A stretch of DNA of 64,000 nt from Phycisphaerales bacterium. Its GTDB lineage: Bacteria > Planctomycetota > Phycisphaerae > Phycisphaerales > UBA1924. This document shows positions 39,744 to 47,573 of the stretch, piece after piece. The stretch is taken from contig JAJDDF010000008.1 of assembly GCA_029260455.1 (NCBI GenBank), forward strand, positions 62,001 to 126,000. Direction: 5' to 3'. How positions within the stretch are numbered: position 1 is the first letter of the stretch; every line of letters begins with the position of its first letter. A model generated the notes under the pieces. It had not been told where the DNA came from and searched no databases. It saw nothing but the letters and a program-made list of their open reading frames with translations. Both the position numbers and the translations under genes were made by a program.

Positions 39744-42583
39744 GGCATCCCCACAGAGACAAAATGGCCCCATTGGGCCGGGTGATCGTTGCGCTTCGCG
39801 CAATTGCGCTGAGCGCCACAAAGTGCTTTGGTAACCGACTGGCCTTGTACCAGACCCTTGTAAAAATCACTGATGAGTGTTCTTGTTGTCGCATCGTGCG
39901 CTGGCCACAAGCTCGTAACGAGAGCTGATACGCCGCTCGCAAGGAACGCTCGCGTCAGCCCGAAAATTTCATCGCCCTCTGCAACACGGCTGCGACCAAC
40001 ATCGCAACAACTCAAAATCACCGTCGACCCGTGCAGATCGAGGGCAAAAATTTCGCGTGCCGTCACCCACCGATCCGCGAGCTTAAACCGGGCCTCTAGC
40101 GGATCCCCTGCTGGAAAATGTCCATGGCACGCCAGGTGAATCAGTGATGCCCCGTTCGCTTGAGTGAGAAACGCTTCCGCAGTTGCGTCGGCGCCGATCA
40201 GGGTCTGACATCCGGGGATAGCCACCGCCACTGCAACAGCCTCATCAGCAATCTGCGGAGCCTGCTCATCGGCAACACCGACGACCAACGCACGCCCTTG
40301 AGTGAGCGCTCGATGGTGTGTCGCCATGTGGTGCGCGATACTCGCACTCGGTGCGACCGAAACATCACACCCCTCGAGCAAGAGTCCATCCGCACCGCGC
40401 AGGAGATGGAACGGCAAGGCGTACATCCGGCCATGAGGAAGAATGGTCAGTGAATGCAGCCCATCGAGAACACCTGCGATGGGCGCGATCAGTAGCTGAT
40501 GCATCACATGCAGTTCACGATCAATCAGCCGCTGGGTGCGCTCATCATCAGTACTCGAGGCCGAAGACATGACCGCACGATTAAGCTGGAACAAGAGACG
40601 CTTCTGAAGAGCCTCAGCCTGTTTCTCCGTGCAGAGCACCGGTATGGCATGGACGCGATCGCTGCGAACAACCAACACACCGATCTGCCCCGCTGCGCCA
40701 AAGTAACTCACGAGTCCGTCGTGATCGCCCAGCGTGCGTTGCAGTGTTGAAAGCTCGAGTGATCGTGTAAAGATAGGACCAAAACGGCGTGTGGCAGAAA
40801 GCTGCCCTTCGGTGCGCGCAATTTCCTGCTCAAGACGCCGCATGCGCGAACTGCGCAACTGCGATTCATTGTCCTGAACCGCCACATCCTGCCGGTCTAT
40901 CGCGCTGTAGAGCGCATTCAGTTCTGCCTGAGAAGCCAGCAGCCGTTCGACAAGTTCACTCGCACTTGTGTCGCGATCGCTTGTGTCGCGCTCAATGACC
41001 GACTCTGCAAGGCGCGAACCGCCATCGACTAAATCAAGCAATGATCGTGACTTGGAACGTTCGAGCATTTCAAATGCCGTGGCAACATCGCCCTCAGTGC
41101 GGCGTTCCAAAAGCAGCGACACCAAATCGCTGTACACCGAAACTCGATCGCCAAGCCAGGCCACGCGCAGGCGATCTGCCTGCAACAGTCCTCGCAAACG
41201 CTCGACCTCGTCAATCGCCTTACGCATCGAAACAATCGCAGCATCGCGCTCACCGAGCTTCGCCTGCGCTCGCGCTCGCGTGTGCAACATGTCAGCCCGC
41301 AACGGGGCAAGGTCCAGTTGTTCTGCAATAGACAGCGCCAGTTCAACTTCTTGAAGTGATTCTTTGGCTCGGCCTGCATCGAGCAGAATTGATGCAAGCA
41401 TCGCTCCTGTGCGTGCTTTCTCGATCGGTACATTGCGCAAAGAATTGCGTGCGTCAGTAAGCAGTGAAATCGCTGCATCATGGCATCCGCGGCGCGATTC
41501 GATATTGGCAAGAAGCACATTCGCTTTGGCAAGTGCTTGCTCAGCGCCGACTGCAGCAAACTGCGCCGCCGCCTCGCGGGCAATGACTTCCGCTTCTTTC
41601 AACCGGCCTGAGCGCACCAGTGCAATGGTCGTCGCCATGCGTGCCCGCGCTGCTTCGCGCTTGAGTCCTGTTTTGTCGAGTGAGGCTGTTGCCTGCAGAC
41701 ACGCTTCGACTGCCTCCTCGGGCAAGCCAATGAGACTGAGTACTTCAGCGCGTTCTGCTGCCAGCCGAGCCGCGTCTCCGGGTGCGTTGCCATCTTCAAG
41801 TCTGCGCCGCGCATGCTCAAAATGCCGAAGCGCTTCTGCAAACTTGCCCTGCATGCCGAGAAGATCTGCAAGATTGCCCTGCGCCACCGCTGCTGCACGC
41901 CCCATCGAGCCTTCATCAAAGGCAAGCATCGCAAGCTTAAACGCACGTTCCGCCGATGCAAACTCGGCCAATTCAAGCAATGCCTCGGCGCGATTATTCT
42001 GAAGCTGCGCAACCGCTGTGGGCTGATCCACGAGCATGGGCAGGGCTTTGTCAAAATGATGAATCGCAGCTGCGGGATTCTCGCGCATGCGCTGCACGAT
42101 GCCCAAGTTGGTGTGCGCTTTCGCCGCCAAAATGTATTCGTCCGCAAGCTCAAAACAAACAATCGCACGCTCGGCGCTCGTTGTCGCTTCCGTGAGCCGC
42201 CCCAGACGCGCCAATGGCTGCACCCAGGCCTGTGCCACTCTGCCGCGTGAAAGATCATCAAGTGAGGCGGCTTGCGATTCTGCTTCTTTCAAAAGTACGG
42301 TCGCTTCTTCGAATTGATTGCCAAGCGACAGCGCAAAGGCCCCCGCCGTGCGCGCCTGCACCTTCAAAGTGCCGCTGTCTGTTTCGTCCGCCCGTGCAAT
42401 CACCCAGCCAACCGCGTTCAACGCATGCTCAAGATCCTGCATCGCAAGCCCTTGCAACTGCTCGATGCATGCAGAAGCCAGCGTCTCAATGGCAATGTCA
42501 GTGCACAATGCAGCACGAGCGACCTCATCTAGTTGCATGAGTTCGCTTAGTGATACGCCCGCGCTCTGACCTTTTTGAATCAT
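39740..42583 (-). CDS. TPR-CHAT protease
   Basis: This is a 947-residue cytoplasmic protein. Residues about 40-480 are TPR-like helix repeats with many Ala-rich pairs (for example AKAHTNLGIVQRMRENPAAA). A coiled-coil stretch follows (about 570-630), then a C-terminal CHAT domain, a caspase-clan cysteine protease. The catalytic dyad is His820 (LIHLACHGHF) and Cys860 (VILSCCDVGRSR). The final segment, FLASGVSALVTSLWPAHDATTRTL, is a strong CHAT signature. CHAT proteases are known to be activated by a partner and to cleave specific proteins, as in craspase or gasdermin systems. It overlaps the 201-residue gene by 4 bases upstream and the S8 peptidase gene by 4 bases downstream. Confidence 0.9.
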   Translation of the reverse strand: MIQKGQSAGVSLSELMQLDEVARAALCTDIAIETLASACIEQLQGLAMQDLEHALNAVGWVIARADETDSGTLKVQARTAGAFALSLGNQFEEATVLLKEAESQAASLDDLSRGRVAQAWVQPLARLGRLTEATTSAERAIVCFELADEYILAAKAHTNLGIVQRMRENPAAAIHHFDKALPMLVDQPTAVAQLQNNRAEALLELAEFASAERAFKLAMLAFDEGSMGRAAAVAQGNLADLLGMQGKFAEALRHFEHARRRLEDGNAPGDAARLAAERAEVLSLIGLPEEAVEACLQATASLDKTGLKREAARARMATTIALVRSGRLKEAEVIAREAAAQFAAVGAEQALAKANVLLANIESRRGCHDAAISLLTDARNSLRNVPIEKARTGAMLASILLDAGRAKESLQEVELALSIAEQLDLAPLRADMLHTRARAQAKLGERDAAIVSMRKAIDEVERLRGLLQADRLRVAWLGDRVSVYSDLVSLLLERRTEGDVATAFEMLERSKSRSLLDLVDGGSRLAESVIERDTSDRDTSASELVERLLASQAELNALYSAIDRQDVAVQDNESQLRSSRMRRLEQEIARTEGQLSATRRFGPIFTRSLELSTLQRTLGDHDGLVSYFGAAGQIGVLVVRSDRVHAIPVLCTEKQAEALQKRLLFQLNRAVMSSASSTDDERTQRLIDRELHVMHQLLIAPIAGVLDGLHSLTILPHGRMYALPFHLLRGADGLLLEGCDVSVAPSASIAHHMATHHRALTQGRALVVGVADEQAPQIADEAVAVAVAIPGCQTLIGADATAEAFLTQANGASLIHLACHGHFPAGDPLEARFKLADRWVTAREIFALDLHGSTVILSCCDVGRSRVAEGDEIFGLTRAFLASGVSALVTSLWPAHDATTRTLISDFYKGLVQGQSVTKALCGAQRNCAKRNDHPAQWGHFVSVGMP

Positions 42584-43185
42584 CCTATCTCTACCGCAGG
42601 CACCAATACACTGCGACTTTCAAGTTCAATGAGCATGTCATACGTCCCAAGCGGCAGAGATACCGTCAGGTAGCCCCCATCATCAAGCTGCGCTGTTGAG
42701 ACCTCAGTTGAATCCGATGTCTTGTGAAAGCGCACCGTGACGTCATTCGTCTCGTCATCACCTGTGTCGATGTGTGCCTGTATTTCAGCCTTGTCTCCGT
42801 CATATTCTGACGGCAACACTTCCAGATGAATCTCAACACCATCGGTCGTGAACGTGAGCGCATAGGTCGTCGCCGCACCGCGATATCCCGCGAGCACCAC
42901 ACCACGCGTATCGCCCACCAACTGGGCCAGTCCTACGCCCAGTTTGTCTAATCCCAAGCGTGAAGCCAACGAGCCGGGCATCGAACTTGCCCGCAGAATC
43001 GATGATTCCTCGGGTTCTCCGGAAACGCGGAGGGAATCCAAAATGCCTCTGAGCGCACCGACGATCTTCGTTGAGGTACCCGAAGCGTCCTTCGGATCAG
43101 GCGCATCAGGCACCTGTGCCCCACTGGCAAGATCGACCAAGTGCTCGAAGCGCTGTCCATCGTCCATTGATTCATGATTCGGCAT
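42580..43185 (-). CDS. Unknown 201-residue protein of the sigma-CHAT operon
   Basis: This protein has no signal peptide or membrane helix. The first 80 residues are acidic and helical; residues about 70-125 contain GLDKLGVGLAQLVGDTRGVVLAGYRGAATTY-like segments, and residues about 125-200 alternate charged and hydrophobic residues with final GGYLTVSLPLGTYDMLIELESR, which resembles a small beta-sandwich of the kind found in carboxypeptidase-regulatory or invasin-like repeats. It may be an anti-sigma-like or adaptor protein between the sigma factor and CHAT. It shares a 4-base overlap (ATGA) with the CHAT start and lies 104 bases after the sigma gene. I do not recognise the family. Confidence 0.65.
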   Translation of the reverse strand: MPNHESMDDGQRFEHLVDLASGAQVPDAPDPKDASGTSTKIVGALRGILDSLRVSGEPEESSILRASSMPGSLASRLGLDKLGVGLAQLVGDTRGVVLAGYRGAATTYALTFTTDGVEIHLEVLPSEYDGDKAEIQAHIDTGDDETNDVTVRFHKTSDSTEVSTAQLDDGGYLTVSLPLGTYDMLIELESRSVLVPAVEIG

Positions 43186-43289
43186 AGCAAGACATCCTTG
43201 TTCTAGTGTCTCTCAGGAACCACTTTATGCCGTCTTGATCCACAAACGAGGTGAAAAATATACGATTCTGACTCGTTATTGGATGCGAA

Positions 43290-43880
43290 TCATTCGAATT
43301 CGGGCAAAATGGACGCCCCGGTAGGCGTCGCATGGAGCAATTCGAGGAGCGACCGCAAACACCGCGCCCGCCGTGGTCCGATCGTCCCGACGGCTATTCC
43401 GAGGGTTTCAGCAATTTCGGCGTATTTTGGCGTCGGGGTCGTCGTATACAGCATCCGAAGCAGCGATCGGCACCGCTCATCGAGCTTTCCCATAGCTTCT
43501 GCCACGGCCTGATCCCGTTCCTGTGACAGGAGCAGAGCATCCGGCCCGGCGAGGGCATCCGCAGTCGGTGCTATGACATCCATGGAAACAGATTTATCGC
43601 GCCTTCGAAGGGTTCGCCAGCACTCCCGGGTAGTCGTGGTAATCAACCATTTGGGGAGGCTTTGCGGGTCCTGGATCGTGCCGAGACGCTGAAAAAGAAT
43701 GGCAAAGCTCGTCTGAAAAACGTCGTCACACTCTTCAGGAGTCAGCCCATATCGCCTAGGAATCGAGTGAACCAAGGGCGCAAAATGGCGCACCAGCATC
43801 TCCCAAGCGTGTGTATCACCTGCGAGACACTCTGCCACCCTGTCAGGATGGAAATCATCATTTCCTCCCGGTGAGGTCAT
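43290..43880 (-). CDS. ECF-type RNA polymerase sigma factor
   Basis: This is a 196-residue sigma factor with only regions 2 and 4. Region 2 is at about 10-85 (CLAGDTHAWEMLVRHFAPLV, DDVFQTSFAILFQRL), and region 4 is at about 125-185 (LDERCRSLLRML, YAEIAETLGIAVGTIGPRRARCL, the DNA-binding helix-turn-helix). ECF factors direct transcription of a small regulon, often including their own operon, and are held by an anti-sigma factor. None with a membrane helix is visible downstream, so the 201-residue protein may fill that role. A TAGAAT box sits seven bases before the ATG without a Shine-Dalgarno, which suggests a leaderless mRNA. Confidence 0.9.
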   Translation of the reverse strand: MTSPGGNDDFHPDRVAECLAGDTHAWEMLVRHFAPLVHSIPRRYGLTPEECDDVFQTSFAILFQRLGTIQDPQSLPKWLITTTTRECWRTLRRRDKSVSMDVIAPTADALAGPDALLLSQERDQAVAEAMGKLDERCRSLLRMLYTTTPTPKYAEIAETLGIAVGTIGPRRARCLRSLLELLHATPTGASILPEFE

Positions 43881-44290
43881 GAGATCAATTCTAACCGGTC
43901 TCGCAATTCACCATCGACGCCAGCGCCCGCAACTCCCGCTGTGAATCGAAGAACATGACCGTACCCGCTGAAATCACGAGGCTACTGAGTAGATAAATCA
44001 TGCTCGCGCGAAGCTGGGCAAGCTTCGTCTTGCTCACGCAAAACTTCTCCACACAAGTTCCAATCGAATACTTGCAGGCGTCCAAAGCTGGCGCATCCTG
44101 TGGATAACAGGTCCGGGACGTATTACAGCGTATCGGAGCATTCGGGTCGGCGCGGAAGCACACGGGTCGCGGCACGACTGACTCAGGGATTGTGAGGGAA
44201 CCGCACTGTGCGTGTGGGCGAGATCGTCGAGCGTGCCAGCTCCGTCGATCGGCCTGCTCGGCGTCCAGTGTGGAAAAGGAGCGTTGTCCG
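43881..44290. other. Divergent intergenic region upstream of ECF sigma and PEP-CTERM genes
   Basis: About 410 bases separate the divergent sigma-factor and PEP-CTERM-like genes. Apart from the small GTG-initiated frame at 43891-44037 and the TAGAAT box at 43888-43893 (minus strand) I see no convincing hairpin or further gene. A long minus-strand frame across this stretch and into the PEP-CTERM gene has low-complexity composition and is not called. Confidence 0.4.
43891..44037 (-). CDS. Possible small membrane peptide upstream of ECF sigma gene
   Basis: This is a 48-residue frame from GTG 44037 to a stop 10 bases before the sigma gene. GGAG lies about nine bases upstream. The product would have a single membrane helix (SMIYLLSSLVISAGTVMFF) followed by a charged tail. 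Size, position and membrane segment are compatible with a small regulator, but no family is recognised and the frame continues open upstream, so this is only a suggestion. Confidence 0.3.
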   Translation of the reverse strand: MSKTKLAQLRASMIYLLSSLVISAGTVMFFDSQRELRALASMVNCETG

Positions 44291-44986
44291 ATGGGATGTG
44301 TTTCGCGCGGGGCGGTTGCCGCCTTTGTGGTTGTGGTGTCGGCGTCCGGGGTCTTTGCCGCCGTGCCATTTTCCGATAGTTGGGATGGGGGTACTGCACT
44401 CGGATGGGTGGCGGACACCCCAACGGGTGGATTGATCGTGCAAGGGTCATCAGGCAATCCGGGAGGGATGCTTGAGAGCACCGACGGCGGCACCGAAGGC
44501 CGCGCAGGCATCGTCACCAGTAAGGCGGCGGCGACTGGCGACTATGCGGGGCTCGGCCAGCTAAGTGTAGATGTGCGTTTGCGCAGCGGGTCGTTTCAGC
44601 TTTCGGCAGATCACATTGGCGATCCCGGGTTTCTTGGTTTTCGCATCATGGGCGCAGGCGATGCAGTACACGGGTGGTATTACATCCTTGACAACCTTGC
44701 GGTGACTGATGCAGCGTTCACCAGTTTCGTCGCGCCATTTGATCCGACGTGGACCGATCTTGATGCGATCGCCAACGGTTGGGAACCGGAAGATGGTCTT
44801 GCGCCACTCTGGACCAGTGTGCTTGGGAATGTGGAATCGGTGGGCGTGCGCGCGACGGGGGCACCATTGAATACGTTTGCGGTGTTGTATGACAACTTCG
44901 CGCTTACGGTTCCAAATGCGGGAACGATGGCGCTGCTGGGGTGCGCAACGATTCTCAGCGTGCCGAGAAGGCGCCGGGGCAAGTAA
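44291..44986 (+). CDS. Secreted protein with PEP-CTERM-like sorting tail
   Basis: This is a 231-residue exported protein. A signal peptide (GAVAAFVVVVSASGVFA) is followed by a beta-rich domain of about 175 residues containing GTALGWVADTPTGGLIVQGS and ILDNLAVTD, typical of exported carbohydrate-type sandwich domains. The end VPNAGTMALLGCATILSVP followed by RRRRGK is a PEP-CTERM-like anchoring and sorting tail: a short VPxxGT motif, a hydrophobic helix and basic residues. It uses VPNAG instead of the usual VPEPG. ATG 44291 has GGAG about 10 bases upstream. The function of the exported domain is unknown. The gene diverges from the ECF-CHAT operon. Confidence 0.7.
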   Translation: MGCVSRGAVAAFVVVVSASGVFAAVPFSDSWDGGTALGWVADTPTGGLIVQGSSGNPGGMLESTDGGTEGRAGIVTSKAAATGDYAGLGQLSVDVRLRSGSFQLSADHIGDPGFLGFRIMGAGDAVHGWYYILDNLAVTDAAFTSFVAPFDPTWTDLDAIANGWEPEDGLAPLWTSVLGNVESVGVRATGAPLNTFAVLYDNFALTVPNAGTMALLGCATILSVPRRRRGK

Positions 44987-45219
44987 GAGAACCGTGACCG
45001 ATCGCTTCCGACCGGCCGCGCCTCTCTTTCCTCCATCAAGTGGGACTTGTTCGAACTCACCGACGACGGCGTTTGACGAGCCCCAAGCCTACGAGGCCAA
45101 AGAAGTTCTTACTAAAACTGTTGGTGCAAAGCATCAACTCACTGCAGAAGCTGAGTGCCTGCGCCAAGCAGCGCAGCGCTGTTTGCAGTTGTGAGTCTTG
45201 GTGCATTGCGGCGCAGACG

Positions 45220-46518
45220 CTAATTATCAACTTGTCCTGCTTGATTCGCGCGGGAGGGCTCTACGATTGCGATGCGAAAAATCTCCCAGCACATCAGTAG
45301 CAGTGGTACCGCAAGTACCGGGCCCAGAATCAGCAGTGGATACATCGCTCGCGTGACTTGCAGGTGATAGCTCGCGTAGCTGTGCTCGAAGCGAAGCAGG
45401 CCTTTGATCGTGCCCGCGGTCGCGAGATCGAGCCAGATAAGCACGAGGGCAATATGTATCCATGTGACATAGCGCTTCAAGCGGCGTGCGCACGCTTCAT
45501 CAATGCTTTCTCGCAGGTAGAACGTGAGCCCGCCGAGCACGAGCATGATGTTGACGCCGATCATGGCACCCATGGTGTGCGCCACAATCGCCGTTGTGCC
45601 GTGGAGGACGAGATTGATCTGCGGTATTGCGAGCAAAATTCCGCTTGCAAAAGCGACAAGGGTCCATAGCTCAGCGGCTCGCAGGAATGGGGTCACAGGT
45701 CCATTGGAAGATGCCGTGGCATTGAATCGAACCGCGGCGCGCATGTGCTTGACGAAACTGAGTGCTGCGAGCATGCTCGCGATCACTGCGATGATCTTGA
45801 TGACTTGGGGTTGGGGTGAGAAATAATGATGGTGCCCGAATGTGGAGGCAAAGCCAAATGCTGCGAGGATAAAGAGCCACGGTGCGCGGAGCGGTTTGCC
45901 TTTGCCCCCGGCGATGAGGATGCCAAAGCCATACAGCAGCGCGTTCCACCCGGCGAAGACGATGTCTAGGCCGTGCCATTCGAAGGAGAGTTCACGGTCA
46001 AATGCGACTGCGGGCAGCAGATAGGAACTTGCTTCGATCAGCCCAAGCGGGATGCACACAAGCCCGACACCAATAAGCCACGTGCCTTCAGGTGACAAGC
46101 GTGTAAAAGCGTCGATATTCACGACGAACGATGCACCGAGAACAAGAAATACAAGGATGAGAATCGGCGTCAGGACTGGGGCCCATGTCAGGTATTCCTT
46201 TCCGCTGCCAGCGCCCATGAGTATTGAACCCGCTGCCAGTGGTAGAAACAGCACGAGAAGCATCGAGACTGTTCGACGAACGAACACTGCGCCGCGCGCC
46301 CCGAGCGTGTCACTCGTCAGAACGAATAGCGCACAAATGCCAGTCAAAATGCATCCCACTGAAGCGAGTGTGTGCAGTGGTTGAAGTACCTGCATCTGTG
46401 GTAACCAGGACGGCTGCGTGTGGAGGACGCTCCGAATGGCAAGCCCGATGCCAAAGAGAGGCGATAGCGCAAGGCATATGAGCGGCACACAGATCAATAC
46501 CAGTGGACGCCGACTCAT
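45220..46518 (-). CDS. norB: NorB-like nitric oxide reductase catalytic subunit, atypical
   Basis: This is a heme-copper oxidase superfamily subunit I of 432 residues with about 12 helices. Candidate heme and non-heme-iron ligands are His49 (helix II, PLHTLASVG), His182 (FEWHGLDIVF), the His229-231 cluster (FGHHHYF), His306 (VLHGTTA) and His314 (VAHTMGAM). Two differences from classical cNOR stand out. The residue four after His182 is Ile where cNOR has the iron-ligand Glu, although Asp185 is nearby. The site where cNOR has the low-spin heme His two after the last ligand is Met316. It follows norC with a 4-base ATGA-type overlap. It reduces NO to N2O in the family; the assignment here relies on norC and on the cluster. 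Confidence 0.75.
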   Translation of the reverse strand: MSRRPLVLICVPLICLALSPLFGIGLAIRSVLHTQPSWLPQMQVLQPLHTLASVGCILTGICALFVLTSDTLGARGAVFVRRTVSMLLVLFLPLAAGSILMGAGSGKEYLTWAPVLTPILILVFLVLGASFVVNIDAFTRLSPEGTWLIGVGLVCIPLGLIEASSYLLPAVAFDRELSFEWHGLDIVFAGWNALLYGFGILIAGGKGKPLRAPWLFILAAFGFASTFGHHHYFSPQPQVIKIIAVIASMLAALSFVKHMRAAVRFNATASSNGPVTPFLRAAELWTLVAFASGILLAIPQINLVLHGTTAIVAHTMGAMIGVNIMLVLGGLTFYLRESIDEACARRLKRYVTWIHIALVLIWLDLATAGTIKGLLRFEHSYASYHLQVTRAMYPLLILGPVLAVPLLLMCWEIFRIAIVEPSRANQAGQVDN

Positions 46519-46952
46519 CGCACTGCTCCAAAGACGGAGTCATTGAGCGAGCGCGGTGGATAGTGCCCAGAGGCATTGATCATTTCCAGATAGGCCATCA
46601 GGTCGTCCAGTTCGCGTTCTGTGAGATTGAACGCAGGCATCCCAAGGCGACCCTCGCGCACGACGATGCGGATGTATGCGCCCATGCCCTCACTTGCGGT
46701 GTTGGTGAGGTCGGGGCCAAGATGACCGCCAAGGCCGTAGATCGAGTGGCACGTCTGGCATGCATAATTGAGCCAGACCTCGCGGCCTGTGTATGCACGG
46801 TTGATAACTTGCTGCTGCCCTTCTGCGGGAATGGCGCTGACATGAACCGGTGATTGTGTTGGAAAGAACCAGATCGCGAAGGTGTATGCAACATATAAAC
46901 AAGGCAGCAGAAGAATCCTGATCGCAATGGTGCAGACAGCAGGTCGGTGCAT
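46515..46952 (-). CDS. norC: NorC-like membrane cytochrome c
   Basis: This is a 145-residue protein with an N-terminal membrane anchor (IRILLLPCLYVAYTFAIWFF) and a periplasmic cytochrome c domain. The heme motif is CQTCH (YACQTCHSIYGLGGHLGPDL, the GLGGHLGPDLTN pattern being characteristic of NorC). The sixth ligand is probably the Met in GRLGMPAFNLT. It passes electrons to NorB. It starts the norCB operon. A GGGTGA lies before the ATG, and a 6-base inverted repeat (ATCAGA and TCTGAT) at 46990-47017 upstream could bind a regulator. Confidence 0.9.
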   Translation of the reverse strand: MHRPAVCTIAIRILLLPCLYVAYTFAIWFFPTQSPVHVSAIPAEGQQQVINRAYTGREVWLNYACQTCHSIYGLGGHLGPDLTNTASEGMGAYIRIVVREGRLGMPAFNLTERELDDLMAYLEMINASGHYPPRSLNDSVFGAVR

Positions 46953-47280
46953 CGTTTCACCCGGGATTCATCAAGAATAAGGAGCGATAATCAGAATACA
47001 GGATACGAATATCTGATTCCGCTGCCTGTCACACGAGATGCTCAGATGATTCGCTCCACCGTGGTGCCCTGCCTGTCCACATTGTGAGCGTCTGAGGCGA
47101 TTGGCAATACGACCAGTATGACGAACTGCGAGCACAACACACTGTTTGTAGTGACAGCTTCTTCACAAATAAGGTGGCAAAAAGTGCGCCCAGTTTGCCG
47201 AGATTCCCAGTGTTCATGTCCAGTCAGCATACAAAGTGAACTTTTTTGGGGAGAATGGGTTTTGTGCGGTAGTCATGGGA
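46953..47280. promoter_or_regulatory. Upstream region of norCB with inverted repeat
   Basis: This stretch contains ATCAGA at 46990-46995 and TCTGAT at 47012-47017, separated by 16 bases, within an AT-rich patch. The arms are short, so this is only a candidate operator for norCB. A consensus FNR/NnrR site (TTGAT-N4-ATCAA) is not visible. No gene is seen. Confidence 0.3.
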
Positions 47281-47317
47281 ATGTCATCTGGTAGGCTTGC
47301 GGTTCTGGAGGATGGTT

Positions 47318-47494
47318 CTGGGCGAAAGCTCGGGGCCGAAGAGAGAGCCCGCAGGCTGCTTGCAGCTTGCGGCCAGGATCCGTGGGAACGGAGGCCTGGG
47401 CTGTTGATGGGCTTGGGTCGACCAGTCCCATCGACACTGGTGGAGAGAGACCACCGACTTTGAGCCGGGTCCGGAGGGGCCCGGTTCTTTTTTT
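47318..47494 (+). ncRNA. Structured RNA with intrinsic terminator upstream of serS
   Basis: Consecutive hairpins can be read directly: GGGC-GAAA-GCTC (47320-47331), CCGCA...TGCGG (47349-47372) enclosing GCTG-CTTG-CAGC, CCAGG...CCTGG (47373-47399) enclosing TCCGT-GGGA-ACGGA, a 9-base stem GTTGATGGG/CCCATCGAC (47403-47435), and GGTGG/CCACC (47439-47455). A terminator ends the series. No T-box sequence is visible. It may be a serS leader with attenuation or an independent small RNA. The family is not recognised. Confidence 0.55.
47463..47494 (+). terminator. Rho-independent terminator before serS
   Basis: The stem AGCCGGG (47463-47469) pairs with CCCGGTT (47480-47486), with extra G-C pairing inside, and is followed by seven T at 47488-47494. 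It terminates the structured RNA about 80 bases before the serS start. Confidence 0.75.
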
Positions 47495-47521
47495 GCGCTC
47501 AACAAAGACAGGCGAGTAGAA

Positions 47522-47548
47522 GGCGGGCGAGACGCCCACCCCACCAAG
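47522..47548 (+). repeat. 27-bp repeat, copy 1 (upstream of serS)
   Basis: A GC-rich 27-base element (starts GGCGGGCGAGACGCCC, ends CCACCAAG) recurs in inverted orientation at 49083-49109. It contains an internal GGGCG...CGCCC palindrome, so it may form a small hairpin. The two copies flank serS. Confidence 0.7.
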
Positions 47549-47573
47549 ACACCGGCGGTACGATCCTCGCCCC

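Noticed and set aside
43891-44517. 208-residue minus-strand frame covering the sigma upstream region
   Set aside because: Its first part is a Pro/Thr/Arg-rich antisense stretch of the PEP-CTERM-like gene. Only the last 48 residues, with a membrane helix, are kept as a low-confidence feature.
47463-47573. T-box riboswitch for serS
   Set aside because: No AGGGTGG-x-ACCGCG type T-box sequence or specifier loop is visible; the region is listed only as a structured RNA.
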